From NCBI GenBank assembly GCA_946478975.1, contig CAMLEO010000142.1, positions 1-16,931 on the forward strand: a DNA stretch of 16,931 bases, given 5' to 3'. Below, piece by piece: positions 7,427 to 15,218 of this stretch. A program made the position numbers and the translations under genes. The first letter of the stretch is position 1; each line of letters starts with the position of its first letter. The DNA is from an uncultured Steroidobacter sp. (GTDB lineage: Bacteria; Pseudomonadota; Gammaproteobacteria; Steroidobacterales; Steroidobacteraceae). Below the pieces are notes generated by a model. The model was not told the DNA's origin. It made no database searches and saw only the letters and a list, made by a program, of their open reading frames with translations.

Positions 7427-9706
7427 TCAGCGGCTGAAAGCCCGCAGCTTCAACGTTTCGGTGAACTGCCGCTGTTCGCCCATCTGCTCCAGCAGCGCCC
7501 GGCACAGGGCGGCGGGCAGCGGCTTGCTGAAGTAATAACCCTGGCCGCGACGGCAGCCGATCAGGCGCAGGCATTCCAGCTGCTCGGCGGTCTCGATGCC
7601 TTCGGCGATGGTGTCGATGTTCAGATGCCCGGCCATGGCGACCACGCCGGTGACGATCGCCGCGTCGCTCGGGTCGATGTTGACGTTGCGCACGAACGCC
7701 TGGTCGATCTTCACCGCATCGATCGGCAGGCGCTTCAGATAGCTGAGATTGGAGAAGCCGGTGCCGAAGTCGTCGATATACACCTTGGAGCCGGCGTGGC
7801 GCAGCGTGTCGATCATCACCACGTGCTTGTTGGAGTTCTGCAGCCACGCGGACTCGGTGACTTCGAACGCCACCCACATCGGATCCAGCTCATACTCCAG
7901 CGTCAGCTCGTGGAACCGCGTGCAAAATTCGGTGCGCTCCATCTGCAGCGGCGAAACGTTGACGGCGACCGGCACCAGCGGCACACCGGCGCGCTGCCAT
8001 TCATTCAATTGCCGGATGGCGAGGCGCAGGATCTGCTCGCCCAGCGGCACGATCAAACCGCTCTTCTCGGCGACCGGAATGAAACGACCCGGCGACACCA
8101 CGCCCATTTCCGGATGCCGCCAGCGTGCCAGCGCTTCGAACGATGTGAGCATGCCGGTCTGCAGGTCGACCAGCGGCTGGAATTCGAGATAGATCTGCTC
8201 GGTGCCGATCGCCCGCCGCAGCGCCTGTTCGATGGTCACGTGCTCGCTGAGCTGCGTGTTCATGCCGGCATCGAACAGCTGGAAGTTGTCCCGGCCCAGC
8301 TCCTTGGCTCGATACAAAGCGATGTCGGCGTGCTTCATCAACGTTTCGGCATCGTTGCCGTCGTGGGGATGAATCGCCACGCCGATGCTCGCGCTGGTCG
8401 ACAAAGTCACATCGTCCAGCACGATGGGTTCGCGCAGGGCTTCGAGCAGGCGACTGGCGTACGCACGAATGGCCAGAATGTCTTCCAACAGCGGCGCCAC
8501 GACGACGAACTCATCGCCGCCCGAACGAACGACGATGTCGGCCGGGCCCGTAGCAGCTTCGAGGCGTGCCGCGACCACGCGCAGCAACTCATCGCCCGCC
8601 GCGTGATTGCGCGAATCGTTGAAGTTTTTGAAGTTGTCGAGATCGACATACATCAGCGCCAGCAGCCGCTTGCTGTCCGTCGCATCTCCGAGCAGCTGCG
8701 GCAGTCGATTGCGCAGATAGACGCGATTCGGCAGCTCCGTCAGCGAGTCGTGCTCGCCCAGGTGCTCGACTGTTTCTCGATGCCGACGCTCGGCTGCGAC
8801 CTGCGTTTCCAAACTTTCTTTCAACCGCACAGTAAACACCGTCAGCAGCACGCCACACACCGCAAGCAGCAGTGCGACGGTGCCCATCAACATCCAGGTC
8901 GTGCGACGACCGAGACTGCCGATGTCGCGTGTTCCGATGGAGCTGAGTAGTGCGGCAGGTTGCCCGCTCACGTTGCGTAATAGCGCATAGCTGACGACAT
9001 GGCTGTCGTCGGCATTCCGCGCAAACACGGGTTTGTGGGCTGGCGAGGGAAGTGCATCGGGGACGCCGGCAACCAACGGCGTCATCTCGACCTGCAAGCG
9101 ACTGGTCTGGCGAATGCGTACCAGCGCGCGCTCGTCGAGGAAACGTCCGAACGCGAGCACTGCGCCGGTCGGATCGCTGCGGTTGGAACGATTGATCTCG
9201 ACGATCGAAAAAGCCAGCACGCCGCTGGACGTGGTGACGATGCGCTCGATCGGCGTCAGCTTGCACAGCTCGTGAACGCGAGGACGCAGTCGTTGGAACA
9301 GTTGCAGCAGCTCGGGCCGTGCTGGAGTCGCAAGCTCAGGTTGCGCACGCTCGGCCGAATATATCGGCCGACCTTTGCGGTCGAACAGGACGACCACATC
9401 GACTTCCATGCCCGCCAGCGAATCGCTGGTGAAGTTGGTCGCGAGGAAGTGCGGGTCGCTGTCGACGATGAAATGATATGCCCCATCCCACTCGGCGTAA
9501 TCGCGCGTGCTGATGGCGAGCTGGTGCAGGTCGGCGCCGAGCGCCTGCAGGATCTGCTCAGCTTTCTGCTCGCTCTGCGTGGCTTCGATCGCATCGAAGC
9601 GCTGGATGAACAATCCCGCGGCAATGACCAGCGCAACCGCGAGCACGGCGAATGCCGAGACGATGGTGCCGATCAGGACTCTGGTGCGCACGGGATGAGC
9701 TGTCAC
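7427..9706 (-). CDS. CHASE4-GGDEF-EAL cyclic-di-GMP turnover protein
   Basis: This 759-residue membrane protein has TM1 at about 10-34. A periplasmic CHASE4-type sensor spans about 40-265, with the STRDYAEWDGAYHF signature at 66-79. TM2 is at about 270-291, followed by GGDEF (about 313-480) and EAL (about 490-745). The GGDEF motif is intact (SGGDEF, 395-400), but the usual inhibitory RxxD site reads GPAD (387-390), and the usual Gly-His reads Asn367-His368. The EAL residues are all present: Glu524 in EAL, Asn583 in NVSP, Glu615 in FEVTES, Asp645-Asp646 in DDFGTG, Lys666 in KID, and Glu702/Glu705 in EGIE. Phosphodiesterase activity is therefore well supported, while cyclase activity is possible but not product-inhibited through a primary I-site. 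It starts at GTG 9706 with only a weak ribosome site. It lies between the FixJ-type regulator and the kinase, all on the same strand. Confidence 0.94.
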   Translation of the reverse strand: MTAHPVRTRVLIGTIVSAFAVLAVALVIAAGLFIQRFDAIEATQSEQKAEQILQALGADLHQLAISTRDYAEWDGAYHFIVDSDPHFLATNFTSDSLAGMEVDVVVLFDRKGRPIYSAERAQPELATPARPELLQLFQRLRPRVHELCKLTPIERIVTTSSGVLAFSIVEINRSNRSDPTGAVLAFGRFLDERALVRIRQTSRLQVEMTPLVAGVPDALPSPAHKPVFARNADDSHVVSYALLRNVSGQPAALLSSIGTRDIGSLGRRTTWMLMGTVALLLAVCGVLLTVFTVRLKESLETQVAAERRHRETVEHLGEHDSLTELPNRVYLRNRLPQLLGDATDSKRLLALMYVDLDNFKNFNDSRNHAAGDELLRVVAARLEAATGPADIVVRSGGDEFVVVAPLLEDILAIRAYASRLLEALREPIVLDDVTLSTSASIGVAIHPHDGNDAETLMKHADIALYRAKELGRDNFQLFDAGMNTQLSEHVTIEQALRRAIGTEQIYLEFQPLVDLQTGMLTSFEALARWRHPEMGVVSPGRFIPVAEKSGLIVPLGEQILRLAIRQLNEWQRAGVPLVPVAVNVSPLQMERTEFCTRFHELTLEYELDPMWVAFEVTESAWLQNSNKHVVMIDTLRHAGSKVYIDDFGTGFSNLSYLKRLPIDAVKIDQAFVRNVNIDPSDAAIVTGVVAMAGHLNIDTIAEGIETAEQLECLRLIGCRRGQGYYFSKPLPAALCRALLEQMGEQRQFTETLKLRAFSR

Positions 9707-9746
9707 TGCAATGATCTGGAGCGGCGCTCATTAGATCACCGCACCG

Positions 9747-9763
9747 CCGGGGCGGGCCCCCGG
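9747..9763. other. GC hairpin in the leader of the GGDEF-EAL gene
   Basis: CCGGGG (9747-9752) pairs with CCCCGG (9758-9763) around a 5-base loop, followed by GGTTTTCG on the plus strand. On the minus strand it sits about 40 bases before the GTG start and could affect translation of the leader. The short T run lies on the strand opposite to the genes here, so it is not their terminator. Confidence 0.35.
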
Positions 9764-9770
9764 GGTTTTC

Positions 9771-9800
9771 GCAAAAATAAACATTCGCTTGAATTTTTGC
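9771..9800. promoter_or_regulatory. AT-rich inverted repeat, possible operator
   Basis: GCAAAAAT (9771-9778) and ATTTTTGC (9793-9800) are perfect 8-bp arms around 14 bases. This is an AT-rich island in otherwise GC-rich sequence, 65 to 95 bases upstream of the GGDEF-EAL start. A symmetric, AT-rich site in this position suits a transcription factor site. No protein can be assigned. Confidence 0.35.
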
Positions 9801-9831
9801 CGCGGCTTTGTGAGTTCCATCACGTACCCTC

Positions 9832-9853
9832 GCAAGCGCTGGCCAACGCTTGC
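9832..9853 (-). terminator. Strong hairpin after the FixJ-type regulator gene
   Basis: On the minus strand the arms GCAAGCG and CGCTTGC extend through a G-T and a T-A pair to a stem of about 9 bp with a GGCC loop. The stem begins 17 bases beyond the stop at 9870. No U-tract follows, so it may be a 3' stabiliser or a partial terminator between the regulator and the GGDEF-EAL gene. Confidence 0.4.
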
Positions 9854-9869
9854 TTCGAACGCCTCATGC

Positions 9870-10499
9870 TCAGGAGCCGCCGACGCCCGATTGTATGATC
9901 ATGTGCATGCGGACCAGGTGCGCCAGCGACTGTGCACCCATTTTGTCCATGATGTTGCCGCGATGAACTTCGACGGTGCGCTCGCTCAAGCCGAGATCGA
10001 GCGCGATGACTTTGTTCGCCCGGCCTTCGACCACCAGCTGCAGCACTTCTTTTTCACGGCCGCTGAGGGTCAGGAAACGTGCGCGAATGTCGGCGTGACG
10101 CCGGATGCTTTCGCGATTGGTTGCGTCCTTCCGCAAAGCGGCGTTGAGGCGCTCGAGCAGCGCTTCCATGTTCACCGGTTTTTCCAGGAAATCGAACGCG
10201 CCTTCGCGCATCGCTTCGACCACCATCGGAATATCGCCATGGCTGGTGATCAGAATGATGGGCAGAATCGAGCCGGTCCGATTCAGATGGCGCTGCAGCT
10301 CCAGCCCATCCATCTCCGGCAGGCGCACGTCCAGAATCAGTGCACCCGGTGCGCCCGGATCGTAGCGTTCGAGGAATTGCGACGGCCGGCTGTAAGAAAT
10401 CACGACATGGCCGGCACCTTGTACTGCCGCCGTCAGCGCATCGCGGACCTCATCATCGTCGTCCAGGATATGGACGATCGGTTGCGGTGTTTTGTTCAT
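9870..10499 (-). CDS. FixJ-type response regulator (REC plus LuxR-family HTH)
   Basis: This 209-residue cytoplasmic transcription regulator has a receiver domain at about 8-122. The acidic cluster DDDD is at 13-16, phospho-acceptor Asp57 in ILDVRLPEMDG, switch Thr85 in LITSHGDIP, and Lys107 in LEKPV. A LuxR/FixJ-type helix-turn-helix occupies about 142-205 (LSGREKEVLQLVVEGRANKVIA, then LSERTVEVHRGNIMDKM). The layout and length match FixJ/TodT-type regulators. The start at ATG 10499 is preferred over an in-frame ATG 12 codons upstream, because a purine-rich GGGAGAGG site lies just before it. No FixL-like kinase is adjacent. The GGDEF-EAL and kinase genes follow downstream on the same strand, so the regulator could be paired with that kinase or control those genes. 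Divergent from the hybrid-kinase operon across a 245-bp gap, it may also act there. These partnerships are inferred from position only. Confidence 0.93.
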   Translation of the reverse strand: MNKTPQPIVHILDDDDEVRDALTAAVQGAGHVVISYSRPSQFLERYDPGAPGALILDVRLPEMDGLELQRHLNRTGSILPIILITSHGDIPMVVEAMREGAFDFLEKPVNMEALLERLNAALRKDATNRESIRRHADIRARFLTLSGREKEVLQLVVEGRANKVIALDLGLSERTVEVHRGNIMDKMGAQSLAHLVRMHMIIQSGVGGS

Positions 10500-10681
10500 C
10501 CCCCACCTCTCCCTGATGTTTTGTATCGTATCCACAGTTTACATCGGCCGCGCTCCGAGCGGGCGAACGCGTTGGACGTGCAACACATCGTGACACGCAA
10601 TCGCTGCAAACACGGGCGTCGCGAACGCTCGACCGCGCATGAGGCAAGCACTAATCATGCTGTAAGCGCGTTAACTACCGA

Positions 10682-10711
10682 TTGCTAGGGAGAACCGGCG
10701 AAACTAATTAT
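10682..10711 (+). promoter_or_regulatory. Weak candidate promoter for the hybrid-kinase operon
   Basis: TTGCTA (10682-10687) and AATTAT (10706-10711) are separated by 18 bases, and each matches four of six sigma-70 consensus positions. Transcription would begin near 10718, ahead of the ATG at 10745. The rest of the divergent gap (10500-10681) shows no better promoter on this strand. Confidence 0.2.
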
Positions 10712-10744
10712 TCGGCATCATCGAGCCGCTACAGCCTCGGGATC

Positions 10745-13700
10745 ATGCATGCCAGTTCGTTAGGACAACCCGGGCTGCCTGACCAGTATGTCAGGGCTGA
10801 GACAACGCCGGCCATGCCGGCCATCCCGCCCTCGGATGCGCCAGGCCGTTCACTGCTTTCCGTCGGCGTCCGCATTGGGGCCGGCTTTGCCGCCGCGCTG
10901 GTGGTCCTGGCGCTGCTGAGCACCTCTGTGAACTCGCGTCTCTCCGCCGCCGCCGAGGAACGCGAGTGGGTGCGCCACTCGCTCGAAGTGCTGAAGCTGA
11001 ATGAAGAGACTTTTCGCATCTTGCTGCAAGCGGAATCGGCCGCACGCGGTTATCAGCTGACGCAGGCACCGGCGTTCCAACGGCAGTTCGAGGCCGCGAG
11101 CATCGATCTCGAACGCGCGTTATCGGAGATCAAACGGTTGACGCGGGACAATGCCCAGCAGCAGCAGTTTCTGGCCACGCTCACGCCCATCATCCGGCAG
11201 CGGGTCGATTCGATGCGCGATCTGCTGGAGACCAACAATCGTGAGATTCAGCAGACGGTGTTTGCAGGCACGGCGCTGATGGAGCGCGCGAGGGAGCTGG
11301 TTCAGGCCATTCATCAGGAAGAGACCCGCCTGCTGCAGGAACGCACGGTGCGCGCACGGCGCGCCGAAATGCATACGAAGCAGCTGGTCGAATACGGTGC
11401 GCTGGTTGCAGTGCTGGTCACGGGATTCATCGGCTGGTGCGTGACTCGCAGCATTCTGCGACCGGTGAAAGCATTGGCGGTCGGCGCGTCACGCATCGGC
11501 AGCGGCGATTATTCGCAGCCGGTGGTGATCGGACGCAAGGACGAGTTGGGACAGCTGGCCACTGTCTTCAACGATATGGCCGCGCGCATCAATGCCCGCG
11601 AGCTGGCGTTGTCGGAACAGGATTGGATGAACACCAGCCTGGCGCGGCTGTCGCGATTGATGGAAGGCGCCCGCGATTCGGCGAGGCTGGGTTCGAAGCT
11701 GCTGCCTGAGCTCGCTGTTTTGATCGGTGCGAGACAGTCGTTGATCTACGTGCCCGACGGCGACTCGCGGGAATATCTGGACCTGCAGGCGTCGTACGCC
11801 TCGCAGGAGCCGCCGCAACGGATTGCTGCCGGCCAGGGATTGATCGGCCAGTGTTATCGGGATGCCACCGGCGTGGTGCTGGATGAAGTGCCCGACGCCT
11901 ATCTGCGCATCGGTTCGGCGCTGGGCCAGGCGCAGCCGAGGCAGATCGTGATCATGCCGGCGATTTTCGAAGGCCAGGTCAAAGCGGTGCTGGAGCTGGG
12001 CTCGCTCACGCCATTCAGCACGCCGCAGCTCACATTGCTCCGTCGCTTCTGCGACAGCTTCGCGACCGTACTGCACGCGTTGGAAGCGTCGAGGCGCACC
12101 GAGCAGCTGCTGGTCGAGGCCAACGATCTCTCCCAGAAACTGCGCGAGCAGCAAACCGAGCTGCAGCAGTCGAACGCGGAGCTCGAACAGCTCAACGAAG
12201 AGCTGCAGCAGAGCAATGTCGAGATGGAAGAAAAAGCGACCGTGCTCGAAGAGCAGCGCGAAACCATCGAGCGCGCCAACCAGGAGATCGAGCGGGCACG
12301 CACCGCGCTGGAGGAGAAGGTTCAGCAGCTGGCGTTGAGCTCCAAATACAAATCGGAGTTTCTCGCCAATATGTCACATGAGCTGCGCACGCCGCTCAAC
12401 AGTCTGTTGATTCTTTCCAAGATCCTGGCGGAGAACGCCGAGGGCACGCTCACGCCCAAACAAGTCGAGCGTGCGGGCACCATTCACGGTGCCGGCAACG
12501 ACCTGCTGGAGCTGATCAACGATATCCTGGACCTGGCCAAGATCGAGTCCGGCACGGTCACTGCCGATGCCGCGCAAATGCGCCTGGGCGACTTGATCGA
12601 TCACATCCGGCAGGCGTTCACGCACGTGGCCGAGAATGCCAGCCTGTATTTCAATATCGAAGTCGCGCCCGACGTGCCGTCCACGATGGTGACGGATGCG
12701 CGCCGGCTGCAACAGATCCTGCGCAACCTGTTGTCGAACGCGTTCAAGTTCACCTCGAAAGGCGGTGTGACTTTGAAGATCGAGCGCGTGAGCTCGGGCT
12801 GGCCGGGCGTCGTGCCGACGCTGGCGAAGGCGGGCGAAGTGATCGCGTTTCGCGTCATCGACACCGGCATCGGCGTGCCGGAGGATCGTCGCGAAGTTGT
12901 GTTTGAAGCATTTCGTCAGGCCGATGCCGGCACCGCGCGCCGCTATGGCGGAACGGGCTTGGGCTTGTCGATCAGTCGCGAGCTCACGCGAGTGTTACAG
13001 GGCGCGCTCACGCTCGATAGCACGCCCGGTGTGGGCAGCACGTTCTCGTTATATCTGCCACGCACGCTCACTGAAACTCCTGCGCATCCAGCGCCTGCGG
13101 TGCCGACCGCACGTGTCCTCGCGCCAGCCAGCGTCGACGAAGCGGTGGAAGAAGAAGCGGCCGAGGAGAGCGATGACGATCGTTCCAATCTTCAGCCCGG
13201 CGATCGCATTCTGCTGGTGATCGAAGACGACCGCAGCTTCTCTGCCGTGGTTGCGGATTTCGCCCGAGAAAAAGGCTTCAAAGTCATCGTCGAGCGCTCG
13301 GCGCACGAGGCGATCCGTGCCGCCAGACGGTTCCGCCCGTCCGCGATCACGCTCGATCTGCTGTTGAAGGACAGCAATGGCTGGGCGGTGCTCGATCGTT
13401 TGAAACACGATTCCGAGCTGCGCCACCTGCCGGTGCACGTGATCTCGGTGGACGATCAGCGCGAGCGTGCTTTGATGCTCGGCGCGATGTCGTTCCTGCA
13501 CAAGCCGGTGACGCGCGAAATGCTCGACTCGGTGTTGGGCGAAACGTTGGCGCTGATCGAAGATCCAGTGCGGCGGCTGTTGATCGTCGAGGACGACGAC
13601 CGGCAGCGACGGGCGATCGCCGAGCTGTTCAGCGGCAGCGAAGTGCAGGTGGTCGCGGTTGGAACGGCCGCCGAGGCGTTGCAGGAACTGGCCAGTCAGC

Positions 13701-14383
13701 GCTTTCAATGCATGGTCACGGATCTCGGCCTGCCGGATATGAGCGGTGCAGATCTGATCGCCACTCTGCAGCGCCGTCTCGGCAAACGTTCGCCGCCCGT
13801 TGTGATCTACACCGGCAAGCCGCTGACACGCACGGAAGAAACCGAGCTGCGTGCCGTCTCCGAGGCCATCATCGTCAAGGACGCCAGCTCCCCCGAGCGG
13901 CTGTTGGATGAAACATCGTTGTTCCTGCACTATTCGCAGTCGCGGCTGCCCGAGTCGCGACAACGTCTGTTGGAACGAGCGCGCAAAGAAGATCCGACAT
14001 TGCGAGGGCGCAGTGTGCTGGTGGTCGACGATGACGTGCGCAATATCTTCGCGATCACCGCCGGGCTCGAAAGTCATCACATGCGCGTGCGCTACGCCGA
14101 GAGCGGCGCCGGTGCGCTGGAGATCCTGCAGTCGAACGAGCAGTTCGATGTCGTGCTGATGGATGTGATGATGCCGGAGATGGATGGCTTCGAGGCCATC
14201 CGGCGCATTCGCGCCATGGAGCGGCACGCCCAGCTGCCCATCATCGTGCTGACGGCCAAAGCCATGGCGCGCGCGCGAGAAGAATGTTTGAAGGCGGGCG
14301 CCTCGGATTATCTCGCCAAGCCCGTCGACCTCGATCAATTGCGATCCATGCTGCGCGTATGGCTGTACAAGAATCGCAACTGA
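10745..14383 (+). CDS. Hybrid sensor kinase, CHASE3-HAMP-GAF-HisKA-HATPase-REC-REC-REC
   Basis: This is a 1212-residue inner-membrane hybrid kinase. Positions below count from the ATG at 10745. TM1 is at about 37-61, a CHASE3-type sensor at about 62-211 (ESAARGYQLT signature), TM2 at about 215-235, HAMP at 236-289, and GAF at about 297-447. A long Glu/Gln-rich coiled coil at 449-529 repeats ELQQSN at 472 and 486. HisKA has His545 in SHELRTPL. The HATPase has an N box (RNLLSNAFKF), DTGIGV and GGTGLGLS. Three receivers follow, with acceptors Asp871, Asp993 and Asp1140. Receiver 1 has LLLKDSNG where Pro is usual; receiver 2 has VKD instead of the usual Lys-Pro; receiver 3 is canonical. The frame opens earlier at a TTG (10682), an unlikely start; ATG 10814 is another option, and none has a good ribosome site. 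It is first in an operon with cheR and a REC-kinase. Confidence 0.93.
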   Translation: MHASSLGQPGLPDQYVRAETTPAMPAIPPSDAPGRSLLSVGVRIGAGFAAALVVLALLSTSVNSRLSAAAEEREWVRHSLEVLKLNEETFRILLQAESAARGYQLTQAPAFQRQFEAASIDLERALSEIKRLTRDNAQQQQFLATLTPIIRQRVDSMRDLLETNNREIQQTVFAGTALMERARELVQAIHQEETRLLQERTVRARRAEMHTKQLVEYGALVAVLVTGFIGWCVTRSILRPVKALAVGASRIGSGDYSQPVVIGRKDELGQLATVFNDMAARINARELALSEQDWMNTSLARLSRLMEGARDSARLGSKLLPELAVLIGARQSLIYVPDGDSREYLDLQASYASQEPPQRIAAGQGLIGQCYRDATGVVLDEVPDAYLRIGSALGQAQPRQIVIMPAIFEGQVKAVLELGSLTPFSTPQLTLLRRFCDSFATVLHALEASRRTEQLLVEANDLSQKLREQQTELQQSNAELEQLNEELQQSNVEMEEKATVLEEQRETIERANQEIERARTALEEKVQQLALSSKYKSEFLANMSHELRTPLNSLLILSKILAENAEGTLTPKQVERAGTIHGAGNDLLELINDILDLAKIESGTVTADAAQMRLGDLIDHIRQAFTHVAENASLYFNIEVAPDVPSTMVTDARRLQQILRNLLSNAFKFTSKGGVTLKIERVSSGWPGVVPTLAKAGEVIAFRVIDTGIGVPEDRREVVFEAFRQADAGTARRYGGTGLGLSISRELTRVLQGALTLDSTPGVGSTFSLYLPRTLTETPAHPAPAVPTARVLAPASVDEAVEEEAAEESDDDRSNLQPGDRILLVIEDDRSFSAVVADFAREKGFKVIVERSAHEAIRAARRFRPSAITLDLLLKDSNGWAVLDRLKHDSELRHLPVHVISVDDQRERALMLGAMSFLHKPVTREMLDSVLGETLALIEDPVRRLLIVEDDDRQRRAIAELFSGSEVQVVAVGTAAEALQELASQRFQCMVTDLGLPDMSGADLIATLQRRLGKRSPPVVIYTGKPLTRTEETELRAVSEAIIVKDASSPERLLDETSLFLHYSQSRLPESRQRLLERARKEDPTLRGRSVLVVDDDVRNIFAITAGLESHHMRVRYAESGAGALEILQSNEQFDVVLMDVMMPEMDGFEAIRRIRAMERHAQLPIIVLTAKAMARAREECLKAGASDYLAKPVDLDQLRSMLRVWLYKNRN

Positions 14384-15195
14384 GCTCGCCACTGCCGGGA
14401 TTGCAACCGTTTCTGGAACAGCTGTTCGAACTGAGCGGCGTGGATCTGCGAGGTTATGGCACTCGCGCCCTGCAGCGGCGCTTGCGCAGTTTGCTCGCCG
14501 GCGAAGGTCTGTCGAACATGGATGAGCTCGGGCAGCGCATGCGTCACGACCCGCGCTTCCTGGAGCAAGTGCTCGACAAGCTGATGTTGCGGGTCACGAC
14601 CATGTTTCGCGACCCGAGGTTTTTTCGATGCATTCGGGAGCGCGTGGTGCCGGTGTTGCGCACCTATCCGTATCCGCGCTTGTGGGTCGCCGGCTGTTCG
14701 ACGGGGCAGGAGGCGTTGTCGCTGGCGATACTGTTACGCGAAGAAGGGCTGTACGAGCGCTGCCGAATTTATGCGACGGACATCAACGAAGCGGTGCTGG
14801 AGCAGGCCCGCAGCGGGCTGCTGCCGCTGGCGAGCCTGGAAGAGTATCAACACAACTATCGAGCAGCTGGAGGTGTGCGCGACCTGGCGGATTACTACAC
14901 GCGCGGCAAGTCTTGGGCGGTGATCGATCCGGCAGTACTGGAGCGCATTGCCGTGTTTCGTCACGACCTGGCGCGCGACGCTTCGTTCAACGAGTTCCAC
15001 GTGATCTTCTGCCGCAACGTGCTGATGTATTTCGACCCGGCGCTGAAGGATCGCGTGCATCAATTGTTTCGGGACAGCCTGGTGCGCTTCGGCTTCCTGG
15101 CGTTGGGCCAGAGCGAATCGCTGCATCTGTCCCGGCACCAGGCCTGTTACGAGCAGCTGTCGATGCGATATCGCATCTATCGCAAAGTATGTTGA
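14359..15195 (+). CDS. cheR: CheR-type protein glutamate methyltransferase
   Basis: This 278-residue cytoplasmic enzyme would transfer methyl groups from S-adenosylmethionine to receptor glutamates. An N-terminal helical region (about 15-75) leads into VTTMFRDPRFF (79-89). The SAM site is AGCSTGQEALSLA (111-123), where GCSTGEEPYS is commoner, with acidic Asp141 at the end of YATD. CRNVLMYF (218-225) and ALGQSE (248-253) are typical CheR blocks. The length is close to the E. coli enzyme. The ATG at 14359 lies inside the end of the hybrid kinase, overlapping it by 25 bp, which implies translational coupling; no clear ribosome site precedes it. A further upstream frame extension to 14284 would overlap the third receiver more deeply and is unlikely. 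No cheB esterase is present nearby. Likely substrates are the DWQEF-tailed receptor in this window, or the coiled coil of its operon partner kinase; both are inferences. Confidence 0.92.
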   Translation: MAVQESQLSSPLPGLQPFLEQLFELSGVDLRGYGTRALQRRLRSLLAGEGLSNMDELGQRMRHDPRFLEQVLDKLMLRVTTMFRDPRFFRCIRERVVPVLRTYPYPRLWVAGCSTGQEALSLAILLREEGLYERCRIYATDINEAVLEQARSGLLPLASLEEYQHNYRAAGGVRDLADYYTRGKSWAVIDPAVLERIAVFRHDLARDASFNEFHVIFCRNVLMYFDPALKDRVHQLFRDSLVRFGFLALGQSESLHLSRHQACYEQLSMRYRIYRKVC

Positions 15196-15205
15196 CGCGA
15201 CGGCG

Positions 15206-15210
15206 AGGAG
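15206..15210 (+). promoter_or_regulatory. Ribosome binding site fixing the REC-kinase start
   Basis: AGGAG lies eight bases before the ATG at 15219. The open frame extends far upstream through cheR in another frame, so this site is what decides the true start. Confidence 0.75.
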
Positions 15211-15218
15211 AGACACTG

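Noticed and set aside
10677..10684. ACCGATTG as a second sigma-28-like -10 element before the hybrid kinase
   Set aside because: The last two bases do not match, and no TAAA/TCAA lies 15 bases upstream.
10682..10744. TTG start and 21-residue extension of the hybrid kinase
   Set aside because: TTG is a rare start, no ribosome site precedes it, and the stretch overlaps the best available promoter candidate. ATG 10745 is preferred, though not proven.
13049..14392. 447-residue minus-strand open frame opposite the hybrid kinase receivers
   Set aside because: It is antisense to well-conserved receiver domains and rich in His/Arg/Gln, as reverse frames of GC-rich genes are. Similar long antisense frames at 3406-4404, 7424-8950 and 15177-16607 were rejected for the same reason.
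14628..15218. Upstream extension of the REC-kinase frame by 197 residues
   Set aside because: The extension lies over cheR in another frame and has shadow-like composition. The AGGAG site before ATG 15219 fixes the start.
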